Origin: Marthasterias glacialis
Lineage: Eukaryota > Echinodermata > Asteroidea > Forcipulatida > Asteriidae
Direction of reading: 5' to 3'
DNA: 64,000 nucleotides
Assembly: GCA_911728455.2 (NCBI GenBank)
Contig: OU452226.1
Location: 22,647,938-22,711,937, forward strand
Both the position numbers and the translations under genes were made by a program. The notes beneath the pieces are model-generated. The model saw only the letters and a program-made list of their open reading frames with translations, ran no database searches and was not told the DNA's origin. Below, in pieces: positions 54,601-64,000 of this stretch (position 1 is the stretch's first letter; each line of letters begins with the position of its first letter).

Positions 54601-56470
54601 CAGGTAGACAAAAAGTTGAACAGGTGAAAAAACAAAAAAACAAACAAGGTTGTAGGTTATTTTGTTGGCGGGGTCTCGGAGGACACATCGCTTTGATGGC
54701 AGTTTTTAAAACTTCTGCCTTACCCTGTGACGGGACCTGCCAACAGAGAATTATGTCCGAAGATCTAGAATAAAAAATATAAAAAAAATAGAGGTAACGA
54801 AACATCTTTTCCAAGGGAACATCAAAACCTGTCCTTTAAAAAGGCGTAGGCTCGTCGGCAGTGCCCGACGGCCAATTTCGTGGCACGAAAAGTTCATGTA
54901 CTCGTTCATGTACAAACATACAACGTGCAACTCCTATGCCTTTGATGGGGATCTGTAGTGCTGGGCAAAAAACAAGAATAATGTTTCCTTACCCCTGATA
55001 CAATTATTACATCTATTAAATAGTATTGCAACCCCCCTCCCCAACACCCATTACAGGTAGAAATGTACAATAATCAATTCAAAAATCAATAGATCACTGA
55101 TATGCCAACAGGTTGGGTAGGTGAGTGATAGGCTATGCGTAATGTGTGGGGGTTATGCCACTTTTAAAGACCAGAATGCTTAATCAGCTATATGATCATA
55201 AGTTGCATTCCTTATCCAACACCTTTCGCTTTTAATTTTCAGTTATTCACCCATAACGAGTTCCTGGTTCAGTTTTGCTATTCATTACGTCTGAATAAGG
55301 AACCGACCCCACAGCTCCACGACTGCACTCGGTGCGGGCACTCCCATCAACCAGCTGCAAAGCACAAAAAGTAGCTAAGCACAACAAAGTTATGCTTATC
55401 AGAATAAGGTTACCAGCCAAAATAGCATGTCAGATGGACGAAACTGTGAAAAGTATCCGGGTTATTTTTTGCTCAGCTGAAAATGCTCAAGCAGCTCCAT
55501 GGCATTGGGCCAAGGGTATAAACCGCCCTAAATGCGTCCGTCACTACACAAGATGATTGAGAAAGAATGAACGTGAACCTGGTATAATTGTTCGTGGTTC
55601 GTGGAACGGAATACACAGACACATAAATAAGGAACTAACTTTCTTGTCCAAACTACCAGCAACGTCAAACGATATATCAAGTTTAGAACTTTCATTATAT
55701 TGAAATAACTTCGCAAACTCATTTGAAAAGGTTACACAAACAAAAACCTGCCCCTTCAGTAAACCGTAGCACTGAAAACTATTGACGCTGTAGTCTGAAG
55801 GCTAGAGTACAGAGACAGACGGAAATGGAGTTCCATGGATAAATGCAGATCAACATGTAGACCCTACTTTAGTTGGAAATCACTCAGCCGTTCTGTGTGT
55901 GTGTGTGTTTTTTTTTTTCAACCAAGAGACGAATATTAAAATAACAGCACGAAAATATTTTCAATTACTTTGTTGAGTGCACATTGTTGATCTTTTGAAT
56001 TGGAGAGTTGTTTGGGTTTTCACTTTTTTGTGGACGAGAAGAAAAAAATCCAAAGTTCTATAAAATGTCGAACCTTAACGCTTTGATTTGCAGGGAGGAA
56101 AATCCTGTGAAAATCCGGCCTCATTTATTCAAGGAGGTCATGCAATTCAATGACCAAATAAGAGTTGGAATTCAGACGTCTAGTCCTCCAATAAGCCCAG
56201 TAATCCAGTAATATTATTTTAAAAGCCTAATTTTCACGGGGTAGGCCTATACGTTTTTGTTTTACTCGTGAAGTCAAACTTAAAAAAAATTGACTGCTTT
56301 AATGTTTTGAGGAAGTTTTTGTTATGAAACATTCTCGTACTGGTTACCACTAATGGAACTGTAGGTAGACACTGATTGCAAGAATATCACACTGATATTA
56401 AATGGTGTGTACAACTAAGATTATACTAGATGATGATTTTACACACTGGGGGCAGAGAATTTTATTTCTG
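54601..56470. other. Intron sequence, no recognised feature
   Basis: A GT run at 55897-55909 and T run; no exon supported. Confidence 0.4.
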
Positions 56471-56718
56471 TTTTTACACCTACACCGATGTGTGTTAACC
56501 ACTTTATACTCATTACTTTCCCGAGTCCTGTGTAAAAAAATCCACAGGCATATTCCTCGGGTGGGCTTCAAACCCGACCCCTCCATTCTAGAGCAGATGT
56601 CTTATCAACTAGACTACCGAGATTGCCCGGTAGGTAGAGGCAGCTCGATTTGTTTTACAGGACTTGGGAAAGTACTGAGTATACAGTTGGTAACGCACAT
56701 CGGTGTCATGGGTAAAAA
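56471..56718 (-). mobile_element. Family B SINE with inverted tail copies at both ends
   Basis: Minus-strand tRNA-like head (CTAGTTGATAAGACATCTGC, GTCGGGTTTGAAGCCCACCC) followed by the body ending ATCGGTGTAGG at the left. To the right of the head lies a second body end in the plus orientation (ACAGGACTTGGGAAAGTACT to CATCGGTGTCATGGGTAAAA). The unit thus has ~60-bp inverted ends. The copy at 62902-63138 has the same design. Confidence 0.65.
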
Positions 56719-56884
56719 ACAAAACAAAAATATTGGTGAGATTGAAAGTATAAATGTTCGTAGATTCGCACAGAACTTACATTTTTAAAATATGGTGTGG
56801 TGGTACATAGTTTTTGAGAAATGAGCAAAACAATTAGTTTTGATCTCCCCAGTCCAAAACTCATTGTTTGAAAACTATTTAATT

Positions 56885-57075
56885 TTTATGTAGAGCTTTA
56901 TCTACGGGCGTCTCAAAGCGCATATCATTATTTGTTAAGACATGTTTTGAAGTTTTTTAAAATTGTATTTATGAGAGACGTTTATGGTGCACAGTAGTAC
57001 CTTGAAAGGGTTTACAAGGTGCTGCTGCGCATTCAGCAGCCACTGCCAGAAACACAGGGACAAATCATTTGCAAA
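56885..57075 (+). mobile_element. tRNA-derived SINE-like repeat, family A, truncated
   Basis: GTCTCAAAGCGCATATCATT, TTACAAGGTGCTGCTGCGCA and CAGCAGCCACTGCCAGAAAC match copies at 4680 and 24430; the tRNA-like end is missing. Confidence 0.65.
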
Positions 57076-57438
57076 TGCAACGTGCAGATATATTGTTTTC
57101 AATGTGAAGAATGTTTATTGTGAGTTGTGTGTTATAATTGTTATTTATATATATATATATATGTTTGCAAACAATTATAATATGCACATGATCAATTTAG
57201 CGATACCATTTTGCGATGTTGCTGTAATACTTGTCGTGAGTAGAGCCTTTGTACGTTTGTGATATATACTGCATTTATTTTTGGCGAATAATCAGTTTAT
57301 GTACGCGCATTTGCGATGTTACACAGCTTTGTATACAGTGCATGAGATGTTTGAAAAATCATGAGTTTTTATATATATATAAATATATAAGACACTTTTA
57401 CAAATTTTAATACCGTTAAAACTTTTCTCGTTGCTCAG

Positions 57439-57697
57439 TTCGGCTAAGTTCGACCAACCCAAGCACGTCCACGTTCAGAGGTGTCATCATGCAGGCCCGC
57501 CGTGTCACTGGCGGTTCTGTCGTGGGTTCTTGGCAGCTATCAGGCAACCAAGTCTCAGAGTACCAGTACCGAGCGTGCCCAGGAGATACCGGAGGACAAG
57601 GAACTATCACCCACACAAATGGTCAGATGGAGAAGACAATGCCGGTAACTTTCACTTGGAATGCTCCTTCCCAGCCAGTCGGCAATGTGGAATTTGT
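57439..57697 (+). CDS. Reeler-EGF protein, main Reeler exon
   Basis: Acceptor TTGCTCAG ends at 57438 and donor GTAAGT starts at 57698. In phase with the previous exon it gives VRLSSTNPSTSTFRGVIMQA, then RRVTGGSVVGSWQL, YRACPGDTGGQGTITHTNG and VTFTWNAPSQPVGNVEFV. These match conserved Reeler features: the FRGv.mQAR strand, the second Cys (RACPG), the tHtN motif and the vtF.W.AP...V.F stretch. The exon is 259 nt and ends in phase 2. Confidence 0.85.
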
Positions 57698-58286
57698 GTA
57701 AGTCTGCTAAGTTTTCTCCTGAAGACAAACAGAACTAACTGGTCGAAAAGTGTTAACCACCGCAACTCATAAAAAGTTTTGTGTCTCCACAAACCAATAC
57801 AAGATTCTGAGTTTTATAAACCCAGAGCTTTGCTTACAAGACTTTGAGCTAATTTTTAGATAAATTTCACCAATCCAAAACGGGGAGGTAGGGCTATGTT
57901 GTCAGCAAATATTTGGGTTTTGTAATATTTGCAACATGCTTTGTGGACATAACTAAGATGACAGCGTGTTATAGGCTAATAATCCCCATGCCAAGTTTAC
58001 TTTACTGGCGTTGGTTCCCACAAAATTCTGCCCGGATTGGTGTCCGGTAAGGGAGGACAACGGACTTTAACAGGCGGTAACTCGATGTAGGCCTCGAGGG
58101 TTTTTGAGGTTTTCCGGGGTTATTCTGGGTTTAAACTCAAGTAGCCTCGAGTTTAAACTGCTCGTTTAATTCTGCATTTCTCCCTAAATCGCGTGATTCT
58201 GTGTAGACCATGAGTGGAGAATCGGTAAGCGAAGTGCCATGAAAATAAGCACGATCTCACACTGTTATTGTTTTTGTTTCCTGCAG
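57698..58286 (+). other. Intron of the Reeler-EGF gene
   Basis: GTAAGT to TTTCCTGCAG. A TCGAGGGTTTTTGAGG...CCTCGAG inverted word occurs near 58094-58150. Nothing else. Confidence 0.75.
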
Positions 58287-58342
58287 CTTTTCGGTTGTCC
58301 AGGTATTCACAACTTATTGGACAAACTTGAAGTCCGGCACCA
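58287..58342 (+). CDS. Reeler-EGF protein, end of the Reeler domain
   Basis: 56-nt exon reading FSVVQVFTTYWTNLKSGT after VEFV; the YW is the typical end of a Reeler domain. Donor GTAAGT at 58343 leaves phase 1, the same phase as every EGF exon that follows, so it can splice directly to 61900. Confidence 0.8.
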
Positions 58343-58559
58343 GTAAGTTCTTTGTCTTTCTCCATGGTTTTTGACCCACTTTATTTGTTTAGGGACAACG
58401 AACTGCCAAACAAATGCAACTGATTTATACAACTAATCAATTGAGAAAGTAGTGACTCAGTATGACAAAAATAGTTAAATTAGAGAAAAAGGCTTAAACA
58501 AGCATAGGCGAAGGGGGGGGGGCAAATGGGGTTGATTTGCACGAAAACACATAAAAAAC

Positions 58560-59058
<499 letters not shown>

Positions 59059-59109
59059 TGTAACAGACGAGATTTTTGTAATCTTGTGTTCTTGGTACCC
59101 TGCTGTGGT

Positions 59110-60851
59110 TTAAAGGGACACACCGGCTTACTGTTTACCTAATTTAGTGATGTGGAATGACAGACATAATAATGAATGACATAATTTTTAAATGGTTGTT
59201 CTTAAAAAAAAATCATCAAAATATCACGTATTTAACGAAAAATGTGAAACAAATAGAACACGGTTAAAGGTCAGCTTATACGCTTTTCCAGCCGTTGCAA
59301 CTGTCAAGTTTACGTGATTGGTGCTCTGTTTATGTATGAATTATTACAATGACGAGGCATGAGGATCCAGACTTCAGGATCTATCCAGCACAAATTCACG
59401 TGTAAATAAAAAACAGACATAAACAGACAGTGTACGACGAACTGGACGAACTTACTTGGAGAAGAATGGTTCCTCAAAGAAACCATCAAATTTTGCCGTT
59501 TTCGAGCATTTTTCAAAAAACGATTTATCCGAACCAAAAAAGTGGTTCGGATAAATCACGTGATCTTCGGAGTTAGTTTTACTTCCAGCCGTATAAAAGT
59601 AAATTACTGAACCAAATTTAAATCTTTTTTTTTTACAATTATTCATGAGTATTTGACAAAAAAGACTGATGTATTCAGATTTTTGATACAATTTGTAAAT
59701 AATGATGAAAAATTGAACGTAATATTCGCATTCAGAGAGTCCGTGCAACCGAAGTGTTACGGCGCACCAGCATGGGGGCTAGCGGAACGTAAACCTTGGG
59801 TCATATCCCGTACAGCCGGTGCCGTGTCTCGTGGGGCCAGAGAGACAAACTCCGGGGCACGAACTCCCCAGCTTGCCGGTCGGTCTAGCCGTAAGCGTGG
59901 GAGCTTGTCGGAGGGGTAGGGAGCCAGACTAACAATTACGTTTTTTTTACGAGGGTTTTAGTCTGTGCCCCTAGCTATTATCCCCTAACTATTGTAACGT
60001 GTTGCCTGCGCTACGCACACGCGGGACGACGACGGGGAATGTTTATCCCATACAGCTGATCTATCTACGTCTATGATAGCTGCATAATGTCCACTCCCCC
60101 CAATCGCCACAACAAAAAACCGGTGGCGGTGGCTGCGACCAGCCAGTGAAGTCATCGCCCGAAAACGGGAGAATGCCTTCGCTAAAGCTGCCAGGATTGG
60201 CAATCCGTTTGCAGCGAAAGCGGGAGGCTCGCTCGGCACATGACTGTTATTGGCCAAGCCAATGTGAAAAGATGGTCCAAGATTAGGGACACTACCATTA
60301 GTTTTAGACTGCAGCAGGCTGGTCACGATGAGCATGAAGGATGGGGTCTTTGCCATAATTTTGCTGGACAGGTTTGTGTCATAGAACTGTATTGTGAACA
60401 TGCCTGCGTATATTTTAATTCATGAATATGCCTGCGTTCTGGCATTCGTCCAAGTAGTTTTTTACAACATAGGGCCTACTTGCGATATAATGAAGAAACG
60501 TTCTCCATTGCAAGTAAGTTCGTACACAGAATACACTGTCCGTTTATGTCTGTTTTTTATTTACCCGTGAATTTGTGCTGGATTGATATGAAGTCTGGAT
60601 CCTTATGCCTCGTAATTGTAATAATTCATACATAAACAGAGCACCAGTCTACTTACAACATTGCGCAACGTTGTCACGTAAACTTGACAGTTGCAACGGC
60701 TGGAAAAGCGTATGAGCTGACCTTTGACCGTATTTTGTTTTTTTCACGTGATATTTTGATGATTTTTTTTTAAGAACAACCATTTAAAAATTATTGTCTG
60801 TCATTCCACATCACTAAATTAGGTAAACAGTAAGCCGGTGTGTCCCTTTAA
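59110..60851. mobile_element. TTAA-flanked non-autonomous element with ~330-bp inverted arms
   Basis: TTAAAGGGACACACCGGCTT at the left and its complement AAGCCGGTGTGTCCCTTTAA at the right. Arms 59110-59445 and 60525-60851 match over nearly their full length with small indels. TTAA at both ends fits a piggyBac-type target. The interior (59446-60524) is non-coding and has a perfect hairpin at 59522-59557 and a GC-richer block at about 59730-60250 that may be a separate insertion. Confidence 0.82.
59522..59557. repeat. Perfect 15-bp stem hairpin
   Basis: GATTTATCCGAACCA, six-nt spacer, then TGGTTCGGATAAATC. It lies just inside the left arm of the TTAA element. Confidence 0.8.
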
Positions 60852-61189
60852 GTAGCCACTGCCAGAGCCGTCAATTTTGACACAGCCTAAGGCATGCGGT
60901 GTCCAAACTGGCAAGTGCGGCTGTTTCTAAGGATGTTGCTAAGGGAAGCCTGTACGCTTCAATACATGATGACAGCCAAGCCACAGCTGCAGCCACTAAT
61001 TCGAAATAGGCCAAGTCATAGTACGTGCTTACAATCACCACCATATATTTGTACTGAAGCGCAACATACCAAAACGTTAGTGCGGGAAGTAGGAATGACA
61101 AGAATGTATTAAGGGTTAGTAACAATTTCGTTTAGCATTAAAGTTTTTCTGCGCCACAATCGAGACATGTCTGATATAAAATTAAGCCG

Positions 61190-61385
61190 CTTAAGTCGCG
61201 TTCACATTGGACTTTTGAGTCAGGTAACTCGCCGGCCCGGTAAGTTACCGCGACTCGAATCGGCCTGTTAAGTTAACAGCGCTGTGGCGGTAATTTACCA
61301 CCCCGTTAAGTTACCGGCTGTTCGCACTTGGACTTAATATCGGCAAGTTAGCAATTTGCGGCGTTAAGTTAAGTCCAACGCGAAT
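61190..61385. mobile_element. MITE rich in AAGTTACCG words
   Basis: TCGCGTTCACATTGGACTT at the left pairs with AAGTCCAACGCGAA at the right. Inside are repeated GTTAAGTTA and GTAAGTTACCG words. Confidence 0.55.
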
Positions 61386-61419
61386 CCATCTTAAAATTAC
61401 TACATAGGCCTACAAGCTT

Positions 61420-61535
61420 ATAAAAATGTAACATTTTTTTTGTTAGTTTTAGTCTCAGAAATCCACCTGGGGGGGGGGAGGGCACAGACATCAGTTGGGG
61501 GCACGTGGCCCGTCCCCCGTCTAAATTACGCCACT
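61420..61535 (+). mobile_element. Truncated copy of the 23333 element
   Basis: Shares ATAAAAATGTAACATT, GGGCAC(A/G)GACATCAGTTGG and the final TACGCCACTG with 23560-23682; only the right part is present. Confidence 0.65.
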
Positions 61536-61899
61536 GTATTCCTGACTTTTGAAGAAGGAAACATAATTAACCGGATGAAGCTCTTTCAATAAATTTACAC
61601 CAAGTGTTAACAGTTGCAAGCAAAAGAGAACCACAAAAAGATGCCTTAAAAACCTTCATATTCAGGAAGTGAAGACATAAGATGGCTGACTTATGAATGA
61701 AATGAATTGAAGTTGGATTAGTCACGGATGATCCAAACATTTACGAAGGCAAATTGATACTTTGTCTGCAAAGGACAAACATTTAGCAAGGACAAAAAAA
61801 GAGCAGTTACGTTTGTACATATTTCCATAGTTTAAGATTAGTTCAACCCTTGAAATATAAATTTTATAAAAGACTTTTTTTGAATGTTTTTCTCAACAG

Positions 61900-62022
61900 T
61901 AACCCAGTCAGCAGCAGCTCCTTGCATTTCAAACCCATGTCAGAATGGGGGAACATGTTTGACTGGAACCAGCGGCTATTTTTGTCAATGTACTGGAGGC
62001 TTTACTGGAACAAGCTGTGAAA
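61900..62022 (+). CDS. Reeler-EGF protein, EGF-like exon 1
   Basis: 123-nt phase 1-1 exon between TTTTTCTCAACAG and GTAAGT. It encodes SAAAPCISNPCQNGGTCLTG then YFCQCTGGFTGTSCES: six cysteines in the EGF order (C-x4-C-x5-C-x8-C-x1-C-x8-C), with the GGFTGTxC end. No calcium-binding D/N-x-D/N-E/Q signature precedes the first Cys. Joined to the Reeler exon (phase 1) it reads through. Confidence 0.83.
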
Positions 62023-62105
62023 GTAAGTCCATTCAAAATCTCCAAAGTTTAAATATGAAAGTCTTGATAAAGTCACTAATTCATGTTGAAAGACTATATT
62101 CTTAC

Positions 62106-62252
62106 TGTATGTGTTTTTTTTTTACCCAAACACCGATGCGTGTTAAGCACTGTACCGGTACTATCCCAAGTCCTGTCAAAAAGTTCCATGGGCATATTCC
62201 TCAGGAGGGATTCAAACCCATGATCCCATCATTCTATAGAGCAGATGTCTAA
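62106..62252 (-). mobile_element. Family B SINE copy, truncated, in an EGF intron
   Basis: Reversed body (CACCGATGCGTGTTAAGCAC, CCCAAGTCCTGTC) and reversed head (GGGATTCAAACCCATGATCC). Head end lost at about 62253. Confidence 0.65.
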
Positions 62253-62687
62253 AATTAATATAACAATATTCTTATTTATATTATTAAAAAAGTTGTAAAT
62301 AAATGCAGCTACATTTTGAGTACTTGTTAAGATCCCCAACAATGTCATGTCATGACTATACACTTTGTCTTTACCAACATCACAAATTCTTTATTATTTT
62401 TTTCTGCCCCGTAGCCGATCGAGCCCGCTGCATCATTAAACAAATGTAGAGCTTTGGCTGGAAGCCACTTGTCACTAAGAAAGAATGCCTTCCCATTAAA
62501 ATGCTGCAGAAACAAACGCCATGCTCTTAAATCAGCTTTCGCTTAAGCATTAATACGAATGTGATGGTGTGATTTCCTTACTCCAATCGTAAAGTTGATC
62601 AACTTTTTAAAAATCTCCAATGATGTCATGACTAAACACTTTTTCTTTACCAACATCAGGAATGTCTTTATTATTTTTCCTTTACAG

Positions 62688-62810
62688 CTGCTCCTCCAAC
62701 GCCCCCTTGCAGTTTAAACCCATGTCTGAATGCGGGAGTATGTTTGACTGGAAACAGCGGTAGCTATTTTTGTCAATGTACTGGAGGCTTTACTGGAACA
62801 AACTGTGAAA
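62688..62810 (+). CDS. Reeler-EGF protein, EGF-like exon 2
   Basis: 123-nt phase 1-1 exon after TTTTTCCTTTACAG. Encodes APPTPPCSLNPCLNAGVC then LTGNSGSYFCQCTGGF and TGTNCES. All six EGF cysteines present. Nearly identical to exons 3 and 4. Confidence 0.85.
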
Positions 62811-62901
62811 GTAAGTCTATTCAAAATCTCCAAGGATTAAAAATGAAACTCTTATTAAAGTCACTAATTCATGATCAAGGGCAATATTCTTATTGTTTGT
62901 G

Positions 62902-63138
62902 TTTTTTTACCCAAATGCCGATGTTTATTAAGCACTTATCCCCAAGTCCTGTGAAAAAAATCCACAGGCATATTCCTTGGGTGGGATTCAAATCCACGAC
63001 CCCCGCCACTCTAGAACAGATATCTTAACACCTAGACTACTAATATGCGGCAGCTAAGAGGCAGTTCAAATTTCTTTCACAGGACTCAGGGAAGTACTGA
63101 GTATCCAGTGCATAACATACATCGGTGTATGGGTAAAT
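62902..63138 (-). mobile_element. Family B SINE with inverted tail copies at both ends
   Basis: Left end TTACCCAAATGCCGATGTTT and right end CATCGGTGTATGGGTAAATA are inverted copies, each followed inward by the AGTCCTGTG/CACAGGACT body. The centre is a reversed tRNA-like head (GGTGGGATTCAAATCCACGA). Confidence 0.68.
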
Positions 63139-63405
63139 AAAACCAAATAATATTGGAACAAGTACAATATTGAAAATATCAAAAGTTATAGATATGCTAT
63201 AGTTTTTACAAATGAGTGGAACAATTAGTTTTATCTCCCAAAACTCAATATTCTTGTAACAATTCTTATTTATATTCTTATAAAAATTCGAAATAATTCA
63301 GCCAGATTTTAAGTACTTTTTAAAAATCTCCAACGATGTCATGTCATAACTATACACATTGTGTTTACCAGCATCTGGAATGTCTTTATTATTTTTCCTT
63401 TACAG

Positions 63406-63528
63406 CTGCTCCTCCAACGCCCCCTTGCAGTTTAAACCCATGTCTGAATGCGGGAGTATGTTTGACTGGAAACAGCGGTGGCTATTTTTGTCAATGTACC
63501 GGAGGCTTTACAGGAACAAACTGTGAAA
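63406..63528 (+). CDS. Reeler-EGF protein, EGF-like exon 3
   Basis: 123-nt phase 1-1 exon, same protein module as exon 2 (one residue differs: GGYF for GSYF). The 60 nt upstream, including GAATGTCTTTATTATTTTTC, are shared with exons 2 and 4, so exon and intron were duplicated together. Confidence 0.85.
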
Positions 63529-63735
63529 GTAAGTCAAATCAAAGTCTCCAAAGCTTAAATATGAAAATCTTTAAAAAGTCACTAACTCATGTTCAAGGAC
63601 TAGATTATTTTTGTCTTTTCTAAATAACTACAGCTACATTTTGAGTACTTTTTTAAAATCTCCAATGATGTCATGACTATAATACACTTTGTGTTTACCA
63701 GCATCAGGAATGTCTTTATTATTTTTCCTTTACAG

Positions 63736-63858
63736 CTGCTCCTCCAACGCCCCCTTGCAGTTTAAACCCATGTCTGAATGCGGGAGTATGTTTGACTGGA
63801 ACCAGCGGTGGCTATTTTTGTCAATGTACCGGAGGCTTTACAGGAACAAACTGTGAAA
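63736..63858 (+). CDS. Reeler-EGF protein, EGF-like exon 4
   Basis: 123-nt phase 1-1 exon, same module with TSGG in place of NSGG. The intron before it is only 207 nt and lacks the SINE, unlike the others. The gene continues past the window end. Confidence 0.85.
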
Positions 63859-63945
63859 GTAAGTCAATTTTAAATCTTCAAAGCTTAAATATGAAAATCT
63901 TTAAAAAGTCACTAACTCATGATCAAGGGCAATATTATTATTGTT

Positions 63946-64000
63946 TGTGTGTTTTTTTTACACAAATGCCGATGTGCATTAAGCACTTTATCCCCAAGTC
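63946..64000 (-). mobile_element. Family B SINE copy, cut by the window end
   Basis: TTACACAAATGCCGATGTGC and CCCCAAGTC match the left end of the copy at 62902, at the same place within the intron; it descends from the same duplicated intron. Confidence 0.6.

Larger units (their letters stand above)
50176..57438 (+). other. Large first intron of the Reeler-EGF gene
   Basis: 7.26 kb between donor GTTGGT and acceptor TTGCTCAG. It holds several SINE copies and TTAA repeats listed separately. Frames such as 53820-54086 have no domain and I reject them as exons. The 52.1-54.4 kb part shows nothing recognisable. Confidence 0.7.

Overview
The window looks like nuclear DNA of a marine deuterostome invertebrate, most likely an echinoderm of the sea-star or sea-urchin type. 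This rests on split genes with GT-AG introns, AT-rich intergenic DNA crowded with short inverted-repeat elements and tRNA-derived SINEs, and TTAA-flanked repeats of a kind I associate from memory with echinoderm genomes. It carries few genes and many mobile elements.

Host genes. (1) Three paralogous genes encode tetratricopeptide-repeat proteins with a C-terminal TIR domain: 1873-4437 (minus), 20923-23271 (plus) and 33938-36364 (plus). Each has its whole coding region in one exon. Each ATG lies just downstream of a good 3' splice site, so all three probably have a spliced 5' untranslated leader. The TPR part resembles vertebrate TTC22 from memory; the TIR domain is an addition. Genes 1 and 3 are close relatives. 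Gene 2 is more divergent but keeps the most canonical TIR loop, and a consensus NF-kB site lies upstream of its likely first exon. They look like innate-immune adaptors or sensors. (2) From 49965 to past the window end runs a gene for a secreted protein: a signal peptide and a Reeler domain over three exons, then EGF-like domains, each on one 123-nt phase-1 exon. At least four EGF exons are seen, and they are being multiplied by tandem duplication together with their introns.

Mobile and repeated DNA. 7434-13673 is a mosaic of three non-autonomous Helitron-like units with hairpin-CTAG ends, packed with CRE, ETS and nuclear-receptor-like palindromes. 14270-15330 is a 58-bp minisatellite. 27010-29815 is a nest of at least four inverted-repeat elements. 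19050-19893, 31029-31958 and 32176-33066 are three copies of one ~0.9-kb family. 40300-42200 holds decayed LINE pieces with a small MITE inside. 59110-60851 is a TTAA-flanked element with ~330-bp inverted arms. tRNA-derived SINEs of two families are scattered, and one family carries an inverted copy of its own tail at both ends. Long simple repeats lie at 20258-20481 and 58560-59058.

No rRNA, intact tRNA, CRISPR array, operon or complete autonomous transposon was seen. No retrovirus-like or other virus-like element was recognised.
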